Positions 32,158-41,439 of a stretch of 64,000 nucleotides of DNA are shown here, piece by piece. The DNA is from Stutzerimonas stutzeri (lineage in GTDB: Bacteria; Pseudomonadota; Gammaproteobacteria; Pseudomonadales; Pseudomonadaceae): contig NC_015740.1 in the NCBI RefSeq assembly GCF_000219605.1, positions 3,410,001 to 3,474,000 of the forward strand. The letters are read 5' to 3'. The stretch's first letter is position 1; each line of letters starts with the position of its first letter. The position numbers and the translations under genes are program-made. The notes beneath the pieces were generated by a model. It saw nothing but the letters and a program-made list of their open reading frames with translations, made no database searches and was not told the DNA's origin.

Positions 32158-33519
32158 TCAACGTACCCCGGCATTACGCAGGGCGGCCGGCGTGAAGTCA
32201 CGGGCAGAGGCACGATAGCCATACTCATGAGGCTTCTCCTCGTTGCTCATGCCGATCGCGATATAGCGGCCGGAAATGATGTCGTACAGCGCCTCGAATG
32301 CGTAGGCCGGAACCTTGTGCTGGTAGTACTGCAGCGAATGGGCTTCACCTACGCGCCAGAGCTGTCCACGGCCGTCGTAGAGCTCAGACTGAACGATGGT
32401 CCAGCTGTCCTCGTCGACGAAGAAGCGACGCTTGGCATAGATGTTCCGCTCGCCGCTCTTGAGCGTGGCCTCGATCTCCCAGACGCGGTGCAGCTCATAG
32501 CGCGCCAGATCCTGATTGACGTGACCAGCCTTGATGATCTGGTCGTACTTCAGGTCGCTGGAGGCGATCTCATAGCTGTTGTAAGGGATGTACAGCTCTT
32601 TCTTGCCGATCAGTTTCCAGTCGTAGCGATCCGGGGCGCCACTGAACATGTCGAAGTTGTCGGTGGTGCGCATACCGTCGGATGCGGTACCCGGGCCGTC
32701 ATACGCGACCTGCGGAGCGCGGCGAACGCGACGCTGCCCGGCGTTGTAGATCCAGGCCTGACGCGGCTCCTTCACCTGATCCAGCGAGTCATGCACCAGC
32801 AGCACGTTACCAGCCAGTCGCGACGGTGCTGTCACGCGCTGTTTGAAGAACAGCAAAGCGTTCTTGGCGCGTTCCGGATCCAGGTCCGTCATGCCCAGCG
32901 GGAAGGCAACCTCGTCCTCGAAGTGGACCATTGTGTAGCTGCCGTTGGTTTGCGGAGTCGCCTGAACGATGTTGCGTCGCACATTGCCGCCGTGATAGCG
33001 GGTGATGTGGTTCCAAATCACCTCCAAGCCGTTCTTCGGAATCGGGAAGGCGTAATAGCGGCTGTCGGTGAAGTTGGCGAGACCATTGCCACCTTCGACG
33101 AGCTCGGTATTCAGCGCGCTTTTCTTGGCGGCCTCATAGATCTCGTCCGGGACCGCTACGGAGCGGTGAGTCGGAAAGACACGGATTTTGTAGGTTTCCG
33201 GGTAGCGCTTGAACATGGCCATCTGACCTGCGGTCAGCTTGTCCTTGTACTGCTCGGCGTTCTGCGCGGTGATCACGAACTTGGGTTGTTCGTCCTTGAA
33301 GGGGTTGGTCAGATGACCATTCTTGAGCGGCGCGGCATCGGTTTTCAGGCCACCGGTCCACTCCGGAATGGTGCCGTCTGCGTTACCAGCCTTCTCCGCA
33401 CCCAGCGGCGTGAGGGACGTTCCGAGCTTGGCGGCTTCTTCGGGGGAAACCGCGGCCATCACACTGCTGGCGAGCAGAGAGAAGGCCAAGACACTGAATA
33501 GCTTTCTTGTTGTTTTCAT
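32158..33519 (-). CDS. DUF1329 family envelope protein
   Basis: A 453-residue exported protein. A signal peptide is clear (MKTTRKLFSVLAFSLLASSVMA, cut near residue 22). DUF1329 proteins have a LolB-like lipid-binding fold and occur together with DUF1302 barrels; a shared role in moving hydrophobic compounds across the envelope is suspected but unproven. Typical segments are GTIPEWTGG, GQRRVRRAPQVAYDGPGT and SDLKYDQIIKAGHVNQDLARYELHRVWEIEA. It is second in an operon, 97 bases after the DUF1302 gene, with a hairpin in the gap. Confidence 0.92.
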   Translation of the reverse strand: MKTTRKLFSVLAFSLLASSVMAAVSPEEAAKLGTSLTPLGAEKAGNADGTIPEWTGGLKTDAAPLKNGHLTNPFKDEQPKFVITAQNAEQYKDKLTAGQMAMFKRYPETYKIRVFPTHRSVAVPDEIYEAAKKSALNTELVEGGNGLANFTDSRYYAFPIPKNGLEVIWNHITRYHGGNVRRNIVQATPQTNGSYTMVHFEDEVAFPLGMTDLDPERAKNALLFFKQRVTAPSRLAGNVLLVHDSLDQVKEPRQAWIYNAGQRRVRRAPQVAYDGPGTASDGMRTTDNFDMFSGAPDRYDWKLIGKKELYIPYNSYEIASSDLKYDQIIKAGHVNQDLARYELHRVWEIEATLKSGERNIYAKRRFFVDEDSWTIVQSELYDGRGQLWRVGEAHSLQYYQHKVPAYAFEALYDIISGRYIAIGMSNEEKPHEYGYRASARDFTPAALRNAGVR

Positions 33520-33572
33520 ACGATTCCAGTTCCTCTTGATCTTGTTTACCGGAGGCCTTGCTTATCGTCGTA

Positions 33573-33601
33573 GTCCGGCCGACCTTCCTCATCGGCCGGA
33601 C
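33573..33601 (-). other. Intercistronic hairpin between DUF1302 and DUF1329 genes
   Basis: Perfect 10-bp inverted repeat GTCCGGCCGA (33573-33582) / TCGGCCGGAC (33592-33601) with a 9-base loop, 15 bases after the DUF1302 stop. There is no T-run, so it is more likely an mRNA processing or stability element than a terminator. Confidence 0.65.
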
Positions 33602-33616
33602 ACAGCGCGGGTCTCC

Positions 33617-35584
33617 TTAGAAGTTCACGCCCACGCTGAACGCGAGGAAGTCGCGATCAACCAGCGTGTTGTAGTCGCCGCCGAAGAAGTCGGTGTAGGA
33701 CAGGCTGGCGGTGTACATGTTCTGGTACTCGGCATCCAGACCAATGCTGACCGCCTTGGAGCCTTCGTTGAACAGACCGTTCGGGCCATAGCCATCGACG
33801 TCGTGAGAGAACGACAGGTTGGGCTTGAAGTTGATGCCAGCAATGGCATTGGGGTATTCCAGTATGCCGCGCGCACGATAACCCCAAGAATTGGCAGTGG
33901 TGAAACCATGATCACCATAACGCGCCAGAGAGGTTTCATCCGGGTCCACGGCACTTCCAGTGATGCCGTAAATCGGATCGCGCCCATAACGGTTCTTGTT
34001 CTTGCCTTCAAGGCCGCCGACATGAGCAAAACCAACCTCGCCTACCAGCGTTAGGCGCGAAGCCCCCAGAACCTGATCGAAAAAGTGAGTGAACGTGGTC
34101 TGAATCTGGGTGATTTCCTTGCGGTCATACCCTTGTTGAATGGCGCCTGGCGCCGACCCGCCCGTCACCACGTTGGCCAGAGCCAGGGTCATCTGCTGGG
34201 TGTTGATCTGCACCGGAGCGTTCGGACGATAGCTGAGCTCGCCCTGCCAGGCAGTGCCGGTGGGTAGTACGGTGGAGAAGCTCAGGCCGTAGAGACGAAT
34301 ATCCTCAGGATAGTCCATGAAGTAACGACCGTTGCCGACCGCCACTGCTGCAGCTGCGAGAGCTTGGGCTTGGGCACCCAATGCGGCGTTGTAGCCCGCC
34401 GCCCCCGGATTACCATTGCCTCCCATTCCCCAATAGTTGCCCGTCCCCAACCAGTTAGCCGCCCCACCGGCCATGCTCGCACCCAAAGCGTTATAGATGC
34501 TCTGCATGGCCCCCGGAATACCCGCCAGCGCTGCCGCATCCGCATTCTGCATGCTGAGGAAGGGCGTACGGCTGTGGTAGTTCATGAAGTAGGCGCCGTA
34601 TTCGGTATTGTCACCCTGCCAGCGCAGTGCCAGCCCCCACTGGCCATCGTCGCGAGCCGTGTTGTTCTTGCCGCGACGAACCAGCATGCCCTCCTGGCTA
34701 TAGCTCAGACCCACGTCAGATGTACTGACAGGAGCCAGCTCCACAGGCAGCACCGCGGACGCTGCATTCAGGGCGTCTACTCCACCCAGCAAACCGATCA
34801 ACTCGCTGTTGAGAATATGGTAGTTGTCGTTACAGCCATTGGCCGCCACATCAGCCGAGGAGAAGAAGGTGCCACAGTTATCAACAATGGTCTGATCCCA
34901 TTCCAGCTGATAGAAAGTCTCCATGCTCAGCCGGTCCGTGAGGCTTTGGGAGACGTACAGCATATTGACCGGAATCAGGCCTTCCTTGATTTCCGCACCA
35001 GGACGACGGAAAGCGGCGGCATCGAGGGGGTTGATGGAGTTGATCGAGTTACCGATGAAGGTGCTCTCACCCCAGCTCACCACTTGGCGACCGACCCGCA
35101 CCGTACCCGGCAGATCGCTGATGGAGTAGTTGTGGTAGAGGAAGGCGTCGAGGATCTCGGCACCGGAGGATTGCGCGGCTTCCTTGCGACCGCTGTCGCT
35201 GATCTCCTTATGCAGGCGGCTTTCGTCCTTCAGTTCAAAGTCGTACCAGTATTTACCACGAACGAAGGCACCACTGTCGCGGTAGCGCAATTCAAGGTCA
35301 TGCACACCTTTGAAAATCTTGGAAAAGGTCTCGCCACGCTTGAAGTTCAGCCGACCATCGTCTCCGGTCTGAGTGTAGCCAGTGCCGCCGTTGGCTTCGC
35401 CGACCAAGTCCATGTCGGGCTTGTCCATCGCCCAACTGGCCCCTACAGACATGGACGAATCGAACTGACCTTCTATTTCCCCGATGTTGAAACTGACGGC
35501 ATAAGCAGGTGCAGCAGTGCCCAGCGCAACGGCGAGAGCTAGAGACTTCGGCTGGAAGATTCCTTGCCTTGTTGTTTTTGTCAT
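33617..35584 (-). CDS. DUF1302 family outer-membrane protein
   Basis: A 655-residue exported protein with signal peptide (cut near residue 30 after AAPAYA) and a long region of alternating polar/hydrophobic strands that ends in LAFSVGVNF, a typical beta-barrel C-terminus with terminal Phe. An Ala/Gly-rich insert lies near residues 370-440. DUF1302 proteins are predicted barrels paired with DUF1329; substrate unknown. CAGGAG precedes the ATG. Codon use is somewhat less GC-rich than in neighbouring genes. Confidence 0.92.
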   Translation of the reverse strand: MTKTTRQGIFQPKSLALAVALGTAAPAYAVSFNIGEIEGQFDSSMSVGASWAMDKPDMDLVGEANGGTGYTQTGDDGRLNFKRGETFSKIFKGVHDLELRYRDSGAFVRGKYWYDFELKDESRLHKEISDSGRKEAAQSSGAEILDAFLYHNYSISDLPGTVRVGRQVVSWGESTFIGNSINSINPLDAAAFRRPGAEIKEGLIPVNMLYVSQSLTDRLSMETFYQLEWDQTIVDNCGTFFSSADVAANGCNDNYHILNSELIGLLGGVDALNAASAVLPVELAPVSTSDVGLSYSQEGMLVRRGKNNTARDDGQWGLALRWQGDNTEYGAYFMNYHSRTPFLSMQNADAAALAGIPGAMQSIYNALGASMAGGAANWLGTGNYWGMGGNGNPGAAGYNAALGAQAQALAAAAVAVGNGRYFMDYPEDIRLYGLSFSTVLPTGTAWQGELSYRPNAPVQINTQQMTLALANVVTGGSAPGAIQQGYDRKEITQIQTTFTHFFDQVLGASRLTLVGEVGFAHVGGLEGKNKNRYGRDPIYGITGSAVDPDETSLARYGDHGFTTANSWGYRARGILEYPNAIAGINFKPNLSFSHDVDGYGPNGLFNEGSKAVSIGLDAEYQNMYTASLSYTDFFGGDYNTLVDRDFLAFSVGVNF

Positions 35585-36106
35585 GAGGCGCTCCTGGTTG
35601 GTTCGAAGTGCGTCAACCCTACCCAGACGCCGAAGGGGGGTTAAGCGCACTAAGGTTTGATTTAGCTTGTAATCCTTTAGTGTTATTAGCCTTCCCAGCA
35701 GTGGCTTTCAGCGCGATTACCTCAGGCCATGCGTACAAGGGACGTTGAGAGCTTAGCCGCGAATGCACAGGCCGCAAACCCCGTCGCAGAGCCTTTGCCG
35801 CGCTCAGCTTGAAGAAATGCCGGCCAGTTATCCTAAAGTTCAATTCATGGGAGCGATACCTCGCTCCAAACCACGCGCATGCCACTACCCGGGCGCGTGT
35901 ATCCGCGTGCTTAGAGCGAGGCGCGAGGACCGACGAGTACCGCTGAATAGCGCGGATCAGCGTTACCTTTGGTGCACTGGTGGGGGGAAACGAAACAGAA
36001 AGCAGGCACTACGCCAGCGCGGCGAGCTTGTAACACAGCCGCGATATCAGGCGCACCCATTGCGGGCGCGCCCTCGTACAAGGCAAGACGTCGCGCTAAG
36101 GGACGT
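35585..36106. other. 522-base intergenic region without a convincing gene
   Basis: This gap lies between the DUF1302 start and the hpt stop. An AT-rich stretch at 35642-35690 probably holds the promoter of the DUF1302 operon. A hairpin GGAGCGA (35850-35856) / TCGCTCC (35861-35867) with a 4-base loop is the only clear structure. An 88-codon minus-strand frame (35619-35885) has no ribosome site and no recognisable protein. I see no RNA gene. Confidence 0.5.
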
Positions 36107-36664
36107 TTACAGGCCTTTTACCGCATAGATTCCGGCGGCGTTGCGCCAGTAGCCCTTGTAGTCCATGCCGTAACCAAAGATGTAGCGGTCGATACAGCTG
36201 AGGCCAACGTAGTCCGCCTTCAGATCCGGGCGCGCCTTGCGCTGGTGGTCCTTGTCGATCAGTACCGCGGTATGCACGGCGGCAGCCCCGGCATGACGGC
36301 AGAAATCGATGATTGCGCCCAGCGTGTGCCCCTCATCCAGGATGTCATCGATGATCAGCACGTCGCGATCGATGAAGGAAATCTCGGGCTTGGCCTTCCA
36401 GAACAGCTCACCACCGCTGGTCTCGTTGCGGTAACGGGTCGCATGCAGGTAGGACAGCTCGAGAGGGAAGTTCAGCTTCGGCACCAGCTTGCCGGAGAAG
36501 ATCAGCCCGCCGTTCATGACGCAGAACACCACCGGGTTGCGCTCGGCCAGTTCAGCGTTGATGGTTTCGGCAACCTTGGCGATAGCCGCTTCGACTTGTT
36601 CCTCGGTGTACAGGCAGTCTGCCTCGGCCATGACTTGGCGGATATGTGCGAGATCGACGGACAT
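36107..36664 (-). CDS. hpt: Hypoxanthine(-guanine) phosphoribosyltransferase
   Basis: A 185-residue purine-salvage enzyme that makes IMP (or GMP) from the base and PRPP. The PRPP-binding signature VLIIDDILDEGHTL is near residue 100, with the early loop FCVMNGGLIFSGKL. The frame is open 65 codons upstream of ATG 36664, but the family N-terminus MSVDLAHIRQVMAEAD begins there. It is divergent from upp and uraA, so purine and pyrimidine salvage genes sit back to back. Confidence 0.95.
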   Translation of the reverse strand: MSVDLAHIRQVMAEADCLYTEEQVEAAIAKVAETINAELAERNPVVFCVMNGGLIFSGKLVPKLNFPLELSYLHATRYRNETSGGELFWKAKPEISFIDRDVLIIDDILDEGHTLGAIIDFCRHAGAAAVHTAVLIDKDHQRKARPDLKADYVGLSCIDRYIFGYGMDYKGYWRNAAGIYAVKGL

Positions 36665-36922
36665 GAAGCGATTCCCCAGAGAATTTAGTTGGGAGCACCA
36701 GCCGGGGCTGGCAGCTCGTGCGGTTGAATCGCCGTAATGCCAGGCGAACCCGGACAGCGAAAAACCTGACCGAACAGCCCGGTTTTGGCCGTTCGCGAAA
36801 GGGCGGGGAAGATACCCACCCTCGCCGCGCGCAGCAAGTCCGCCGGCCGGATGACGCACGAATAGCCGCTGACCCGGCGATGCTTTAATCTAAGCCGGTT
36901 TATTTGCCCGCCGGAGCCCACA

Positions 36923-37561
36923 ATGCCCATTCGAGAGATCCGCCACCCGCTGATCCGCCACAAGCTCGGTCTGATGCGCCGTGCAGACATCAGCACCAAG
37001 AACTTCCGTGAACTGGCGCAGGAAGTGGGATCGATCCTCACTTATGAAGCGACCTCGGACCTGCCGCTGGAACACTACAGCATCGATGGCTGGTGCGGCC
37101 CCGTTCAGGTGGAAAAGATCTCCGGCAAGAAGATTACCGTAGTACCGATTCTGCGTGCCGGCATCGGCATGCTCGATGGCGTCCTCAGCCTGATTCCCGG
37201 CGCCAAGGTCAGCGCGGTCGGCATTGCCCGCAACGAAGAAACGCTGCAGGCGCAGACCTATCTGGAAAAGTTGGTCCCGGAAATCGAACAGCGCCTGGCG
37301 ATCATCATCGATCCAATGCTTGCCACCGGCGGCTCAATGGTTGCGACCATCGACATGCTGAAAAAAGCGGGCTGCAAGGAGATTCGCGCGCTGGTCCTGG
37401 TCGCCGCACCGGAAGGCATCGCCGCCGTGGAGAAGGCGCATCCTGATGTGCTGATCTTCACCGCATCCATCGATCAGCGCCTGGACGAGCATGGCTACAT
37501 CGTCCCGGGTCTGGGCGATGCCGGTGACAAGATTTTCGGCACCAAGCAGAAGGACATCTGA
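36923..37561 (+). CDS. upp: Uracil phosphoribosyltransferase
   Basis: A 212-residue Upp, converting uracil and PRPP to UMP. The PRPP-binding motif [16 protein letters not shown] is near residue 130; the N-terminus ([14 protein letters not shown]) and the uracil-contact end [18 protein letters not shown] are typical. GGAG is well placed. uraA starts 2 bases after its stop, forming an uptake-and-salvage operon for uracil. Confidence 0.98.
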   Translation: MPIREIRHPLIRHKLGLMRRADISTKNFRELAQEVGSILTYEATSDLPLEHYSIDGWCGPVQVEKISGKKITVVPILRAGIGMLDGVLSLIPGAKVSAVGIARNEETLQAQTYLEKLVPEIEQRLAIIIDPMLATGGSMVATIDMLKKAGCKEIRALVLVAAPEGIAAVEKAHPDVLIFTASIDQRLDEHGYIVPGLGDAGDKIFGTKQKDI

Positions 37562-37563
37562 GC

Positions 37564-38823
37564 ATGTCGCATCCCGAGGAGCCGGTAGGCCGGCAGGTAC
37601 TGGCCGGCGCGCAAATGCTGTTCGTCGCCTTCGGCGCGCTGGTGCTGATGCCACTGATCACCGGCATGGACCCCAACGTAGCTCTGTTCACCGCAGGTCT
37701 CGGCACGCTCCTGTTCCAGCTGATCACCAAGCGCCAGGTACCGGTGTTCCTTGCATCGAGCTTCGCCTTCATCGCCCCGATCATCGCCGCCAAGGGTGAG
37801 TTCGGGCTGCCGGCCGTAATGGGTGGCGTGGTGGCGGCCGGGCTCGTGTACATGGTGCTCGGCTTCGCCGTGCGCCTGAAAGGGCCGGGCTTCATCGACC
37901 GCTTGCTGCCACCGGTGGTCATCGCTCCGGTGATCATTTCCATCGGCCTGGCGCTGTCGCCAGTGGCTGTGAACATGGCCATGGGCAAGGCCGGCGACGG
38001 CAGTGCTCAACTCATCCCGTACCACACGGCGATGTTCATCTCCATGCCGGCGCTGATCACCACGCTGCTGGTAGCGGTATTGGGCAAGGGTCTGTTCCGT
38101 CTGGTGCCGATTCTCGCTGGCGTCGCTGTGGGCTACGGCCTGTCCTTTGCCTTCGGCGTGGTCGACACCAGCGGCATCGCCGCGGCGCCCTGGCTGGCGA
38201 TGCCCAACTTCATCACGCCGGAGTTCAACATCGGCGCCATTCTGTTCATGGTCCCCGTAGCCCTGGCTCCGGCGATCGAGCACATCGGCGGCGTGGTCGC
38301 CATCGGCAGCGTGACCGGCAACAACTATGTGAAGAAGCCGGGCCTGCATCGCACGCTGCTCGGTGACGGCGTGGCGACGTCCGCGGCCGGCCTGTTCGGT
38401 GGGCCGCCGAACACGACCTACGCCGAAGTGACGGGCGCGGTGATGCTGACCAAGAACTACAATCCGAAGATCATGACCTGGGCGGCGATATTCGCCATCG
38501 CGCTGGCCTTCATCGGCAAGTTCGGCGCCGGCTTGCTGAGCATTCCGGTACCGGTCATGGGCGGCATTCTCTGCCTGCTGTTCGGCTCGATCGCGGTGGT
38601 CGGCCTGAGCACGCTGATCCGACATCAGGTCGACCTATCCGAAGCACGCAACCTGATCATCGTCTCGGTGACGCTGGTGTTCGGCATCGGCGGCATGGCG
38701 ATCGGCTACGGCGAGTTCACCCTGTCCGGCATCTCGCTGTGCGCGATCATCGCGCTACTGCTCAACCTGGTGCTGCCCGGTGGCGAGGGGTGGCGCAACA
38801 AGCAGCTGAACGAAGAAGCCTGA
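37564..38823 (+). CDS. uraA: Uracil:proton symporter UraA (NCS2 family)
   Basis: A 419-residue inner-membrane nucleobase permease with about 14 membrane segments. Key motifs are LTAxE-like PVALAPAIEHIGGVVAIG with the substrate-binding glutamate near residue 240, and DGVATSAAGLFGGPPNTTYAEVTG near residue 280. It imports uracil for the upp enzyme encoded directly upstream. Confidence 0.97.
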   Translation: MSHPEEPVGRQVLAGAQMLFVAFGALVLMPLITGMDPNVALFTAGLGTLLFQLITKRQVPVFLASSFAFIAPIIAAKGEFGLPAVMGGVVAAGLVYMVLGFAVRLKGPGFIDRLLPPVVIAPVIISIGLALSPVAVNMAMGKAGDGSAQLIPYHTAMFISMPALITTLLVAVLGKGLFRLVPILAGVAVGYGLSFAFGVVDTSGIAAAPWLAMPNFITPEFNIGAILFMVPVALAPAIEHIGGVVAIGSVTGNNYVKKPGLHRTLLGDGVATSAAGLFGGPPNTTYAEVTGAVMLTKNYNPKIMTWAAIFAIALAFIGKFGAGLLSIPVPVMGGILCLLFGSIAVVGLSTLIRHQVDLSEARNLIIVSVTLVFGIGGMAIGYGEFTLSGISLCAIIALLLNLVLPGGEGWRNKQLNEEA

Positions 38824-38824
38824 A

Positions 38825-38860
38825 ACAAACGGCCCCAGCGTCCGCTGGGGCCGTCCTTCG
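38825..38860 (+). terminator. Terminator of upp-uraA
   Basis: ACGGCCCCAGCG (38829-38840) / CGCTGGGGCCGT (38843-38854), a 12-base perfect repeat with a very tight loop, starting 5 bases past the uraA stop. Only a short CCTT follows, so the T-tract is weak. Confidence 0.78.
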
Positions 38861-38897
38861 CCCCGCCTGAGTCGCCCACATCGGCTAGACTGCCGCC

Positions 38898-39209
38898 ATG
38901 ACCGACGCGACCATTGCCCACCGACAACTCGAAGACCCCATCGTCAGCTGCTCCACCTGCGCGGCGTGCTGCTGCCGTCTCGAAGTCATGCTGTTCGGCG
39001 ATACCGGCGTACCGCCGCGATTCATCGACAGAGACAGCTGGGGCGGCGAAGTGATGCGTAGGCTGGATGACGGCTGGTGCGCGGCGCTCGACCGGGACAG
39101 CATGCGCTGCACCATCTACGCGCAGCGGCCGCTGATCTGCCGGGAGTTCGAATTGGGTTCGCAGGATTGCCGCGAAGAGCGCAAGGGCAGCGCCACGGCG
39201 TATGGCTGA
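38898..39209 (+). CDS. YkgJ family cysteine-cluster protein
   Basis: A 103-residue protein with cysteines at 18, 21, 24, 25, 26 and more at about 61, 74, 85 and 95 (CSTCAACCC, WCAALD, MRCTIY, LICREFE, QDCREE). The UPF0153/YkgJ pattern suggests a bound zinc or iron-sulfur cluster. The function of the family is unclear. It is a monocistronic gene between uraA and pagL. Confidence 0.88.
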   Translation: MTDATIAHRQLEDPIVSCSTCAACCCRLEVMLFGDTGVPPRFIDRDSWGGEVMRRLDDGWCAALDRDSMRCTIYAQRPLICREFELGSQDCREERKGSATAYG

Positions 39210-39270
39210 GACTGCGTGAGCAGGCGCACTGCAGGGCCGGCGAAAGCCCTGCAGGAGGGTGCGTTATCGC

Positions 39271-39789
39271 TTAGAACGCCACCCGGTAATGCAGGGCGTA
39301 GCTCTCGATGCCGTCGTTCGGCTTCTTGATGCCCGCGTTGGAATAGTGGATCGCGCGCACGCCGACTTCATGGCCGCCGGCGAAGCGCAGACCCGCACCG
39401 ATGCGGTCTTCGAACTGGAACGACGACCCCAGACGGTTGCCCTCCACCTCGGTGTTCTCGAATGCCGCCACGCCGATGCCGGCCTCGACATAAGGCTTGA
39501 CCGACTGACCGGCGAACTCGTAGACGAAGACCGGAGCCAGCGAAATGCTGTGATTGCTGGTGGACTCGTCGCCCTCCCAGTAGGTGTAACCCGCATCCCA
39601 ATACCCGGTCAGTCGCCCGACGCTGGTCTGGAACCAGCTCCTGTTGAAGTCGAATTGCGCACCCAGGCGATAGGTCATGGTCGACTCGTCGGTCTGGCCG
39701 ACCGCAACGGTGAAGTCCACAGCGTGAGCAGCCGCCATCTGCCCGACCGAGAGTGCCGCTACTGCAGCCAGGGTAAACAGTTTTTTCAT
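39271..39789 (-). CDS. pagL: Lipid A 3-O-deacylase PagL
   Basis: A 172-residue outer-membrane beta barrel that removes the 3-O acyl chain of lipid A. Signal peptide cut after AHA (residue 22). The catalytic site is complete: His148, Ser150 and Glu162 in AIHYSNAGIKKPNDGIE. In mature numbering these are 126, 128 and 140, the same as I recall for P. aeruginosa PagL. The C-terminus RVAF ends in Phe. AAGGAAG precedes the ATG. The gene is next to murI, as in P. aeruginosa. Confidence 0.95.
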   Translation of the reverse strand: MKKLFTLAAVAALSVGQMAAAHAVDFTVAVGQTDESTMTYRLGAQFDFNRSWFQTSVGRLTGYWDAGYTYWEGDESTSNHSISLAPVFVYEFAGQSVKPYVEAGIGVAAFENTEVEGNRLGSSFQFEDRIGAGLRFAGGHEVGVRAIHYSNAGIKKPNDGIESYALHYRVAF

Positions 39790-39872
39790 GGGAACTTCCT
39801 TATAAAAACACTGCGTTTGTTTGGTTAATTATCGCCAGCATCAATTGAGAAACTCCGCCGCGGCGGGAGTTC

Positions 39873-40667
39873 CTACCGGGAGAACAACTCGACCTCTGCA
39901 TGTTCTCCCCAAAGTGTAGGCAACACGCCGGACATTCGCTGCGGATCGCCGCTGCAATAAAACCGCTGACTGGCCTCGCCGCTGCTCAGCAGATGGCGTT
40001 CGGCCAGCAGTTCGTGCAAGTGTCGCGCGACGGCCGCCCCGGTATCAATCAGACGGACGTCGCCGGGCAGCAACTGCGCCAACAGTGGTCGAATGAACGG
40101 GTAATGGGTGCAGCCCAGGATCAGGGTATCGCAGCCCTGCGCCAGCAATGGCCCGACCCACCCTTCGAGCATGGCCCGTGTCTCGTCGCTGGCGAGATCG
40201 CCTGCCTCGATACGCTCGACAAGCCCCGGGCAGGGCTGAGTGATAACGCGCACGTCGCCGGCGAAGCGATCTAGCAACGCAGCGAACCTGGCGCTTTTCA
40301 GCGTACCGGTGGTGGCCAGCACGCCTACCACGCCACTGCGGGTGGCCGCGGCGGCGGGCTTTACCGCCGGCTCCATGCCGATGATGGGCAAATCCGGGTA
40401 CAGCTCGCGCAGCTCGGTCACACCCGCCGCCGTCGCGGTGTTGCAGGCCAGCACCAGCGCCTTCGCGCCCTGCTCGACGAAAAATGCCGCGATGATGCGG
40501 CAGCGCTCGCGGATGTACTCCGGACTCTTCTCGCCATAGGGCACATGAGCGCTGTCGGCCAGATACAGCAGCGATTCGTGCGGAAGGCGCCGGCGAATCT
40601 CACGCAGCACCGAAAGCCCGCCGACGCCGGAATCGAATACGCCGACGGGGGCGTTGCAATCACTCAT
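39873..40667 (-). CDS. murI: Glutamate racemase
   Basis: A 264-residue MurI that makes D-glutamate for peptidoglycan. Both catalytic cysteines are visible: [10 protein letters not shown] near residue 74 and LGCTHYPF near residue 185; [10 protein letters not shown] and [13 protein letters not shown] are family motifs. ATG 40667 overlaps the stop of moeB by 8 bases, so the two are coupled. It is the last gene of the hemA-prfA-prmC-moeB-murI run. Confidence 0.97.
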   Translation of the reverse strand: MSDCNAPVGVFDSGVGGLSVLREIRRRLPHESLLYLADSAHVPYGEKSPEYIRERCRIIAAFFVEQGAKALVLACNTATAAGVTELRELYPDLPIIGMEPAVKPAAAATRSGVVGVLATTGTLKSARFAALLDRFAGDVRVITQPCPGLVERIEAGDLASDETRAMLEGWVGPLLAQGCDTLILGCTHYPFIRPLLAQLLPGDVRLIDTGAAVARHLHELLAERHLLSSGEASQRFYCSGDPQRMSGVLPTLWGEHAEVELFSR

Positions 40668-41415
40668 CGGTCGAGCCACACACCGCGCAATGCGGATCGC
40701 GCTTGACGCGCAACTCGCGAAAACGACTGGACAGCGCATCGATCAACAGCAGACGGCCGATCAACGGCTCGCCGAATCCGGCCAGCAACTTGAGCGCCTC
40801 CAGCGCCTGCAGGCTGCCGACCATGCCCACCAGCGGACCGACCACGCCCGCCTCGCTGCAGGTCAGCTCGGCCTCGCTGCCATGCCCGTATAGGCAGTGA
40901 TAGCAGGGACTGGTTTCCAGCCGCGGATCGAACACGGAGAGCTGTCCCTCGAGACGAATCGCCGCACCGCTGACCAGGGGCTTTCGGGCCTTCACGCAGG
41001 CTGCATTGACCGCCTCGCGGATGGCGAAATTGTCCGTGCAGTCGAGCACCAGATCGACCTGGGCGACCACTGCATCCAGCGAGTCGGCATCCAGCCCGCT
41101 GCGATAAGGAATCAGGCGCACATGCGGGTTCAATGCTTCCAGCCGGGCCATGGCCGAATCCACCTTGTGCAGCCCCAGGGAGCGGCTGTCATGCGCAATC
41201 TGGCGCTGCAGGTTGGTCAGGTCCAGCGTGTCGAAGTCGGCCAGATGCAGTTCGCCAACCCCTGCAGCCGCGAGATACAGCGCCACCGGCGAGCCGAGCC
41301 CGCCGAGGCCGACGATCAGCGCCCGGCTCTGCTTGAGGCGCAGCTGCCCCTCGATATCGACCTGCTTGAGCAGGATCTGCCGGCTGTAACGCAGCAGTTC
41401 TTCGTCACTCAGCAT
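40660..41415 (-). CDS. moeB: Molybdopterin-synthase adenylyltransferase / E1-like enzyme
   Basis: A 251-residue ThiF/MoeB/HesA-type enzyme that adenylates the C-terminal glycine of a sulfur-carrier protein such as MoaD. The Rossmann segment [21 protein letters not shown], substrate loop [13 protein letters not shown], and [13 protein letters not shown] are in order. Zinc-binding cysteines are visible at CYHCLYG and CAVCGS. The position between prmC and murI is conserved in Pseudomonas. Confidence 0.95.
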   Translation of the reverse strand: MLSDEELLRYSRQILLKQVDIEGQLRLKQSRALIVGLGGLGSPVALYLAAAGVGELHLADFDTLDLTNLQRQIAHDSRSLGLHKVDSAMARLEALNPHVRLIPYRSGLDADSLDAVVAQVDLVLDCTDNFAIREAVNAACVKARKPLVSGAAIRLEGQLSVFDPRLETSPCYHCLYGHGSEAELTCSEAGVVGPLVGMVGSLQALEALKLLAGFGEPLIGRLLLIDALSSRFRELRVKRDPHCAVCGSTDE

Positions 41416-41439
41416 CGAGCACCTCGCGTAACAGAAAGG

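Noticed and set aside
35619..35885. 88-codon minus-strand frame upstream of the DUF1302 gene
   Set aside because: No ribosome site, no recognisable protein, and it covers the likely promoter of the DUF1302 operon.
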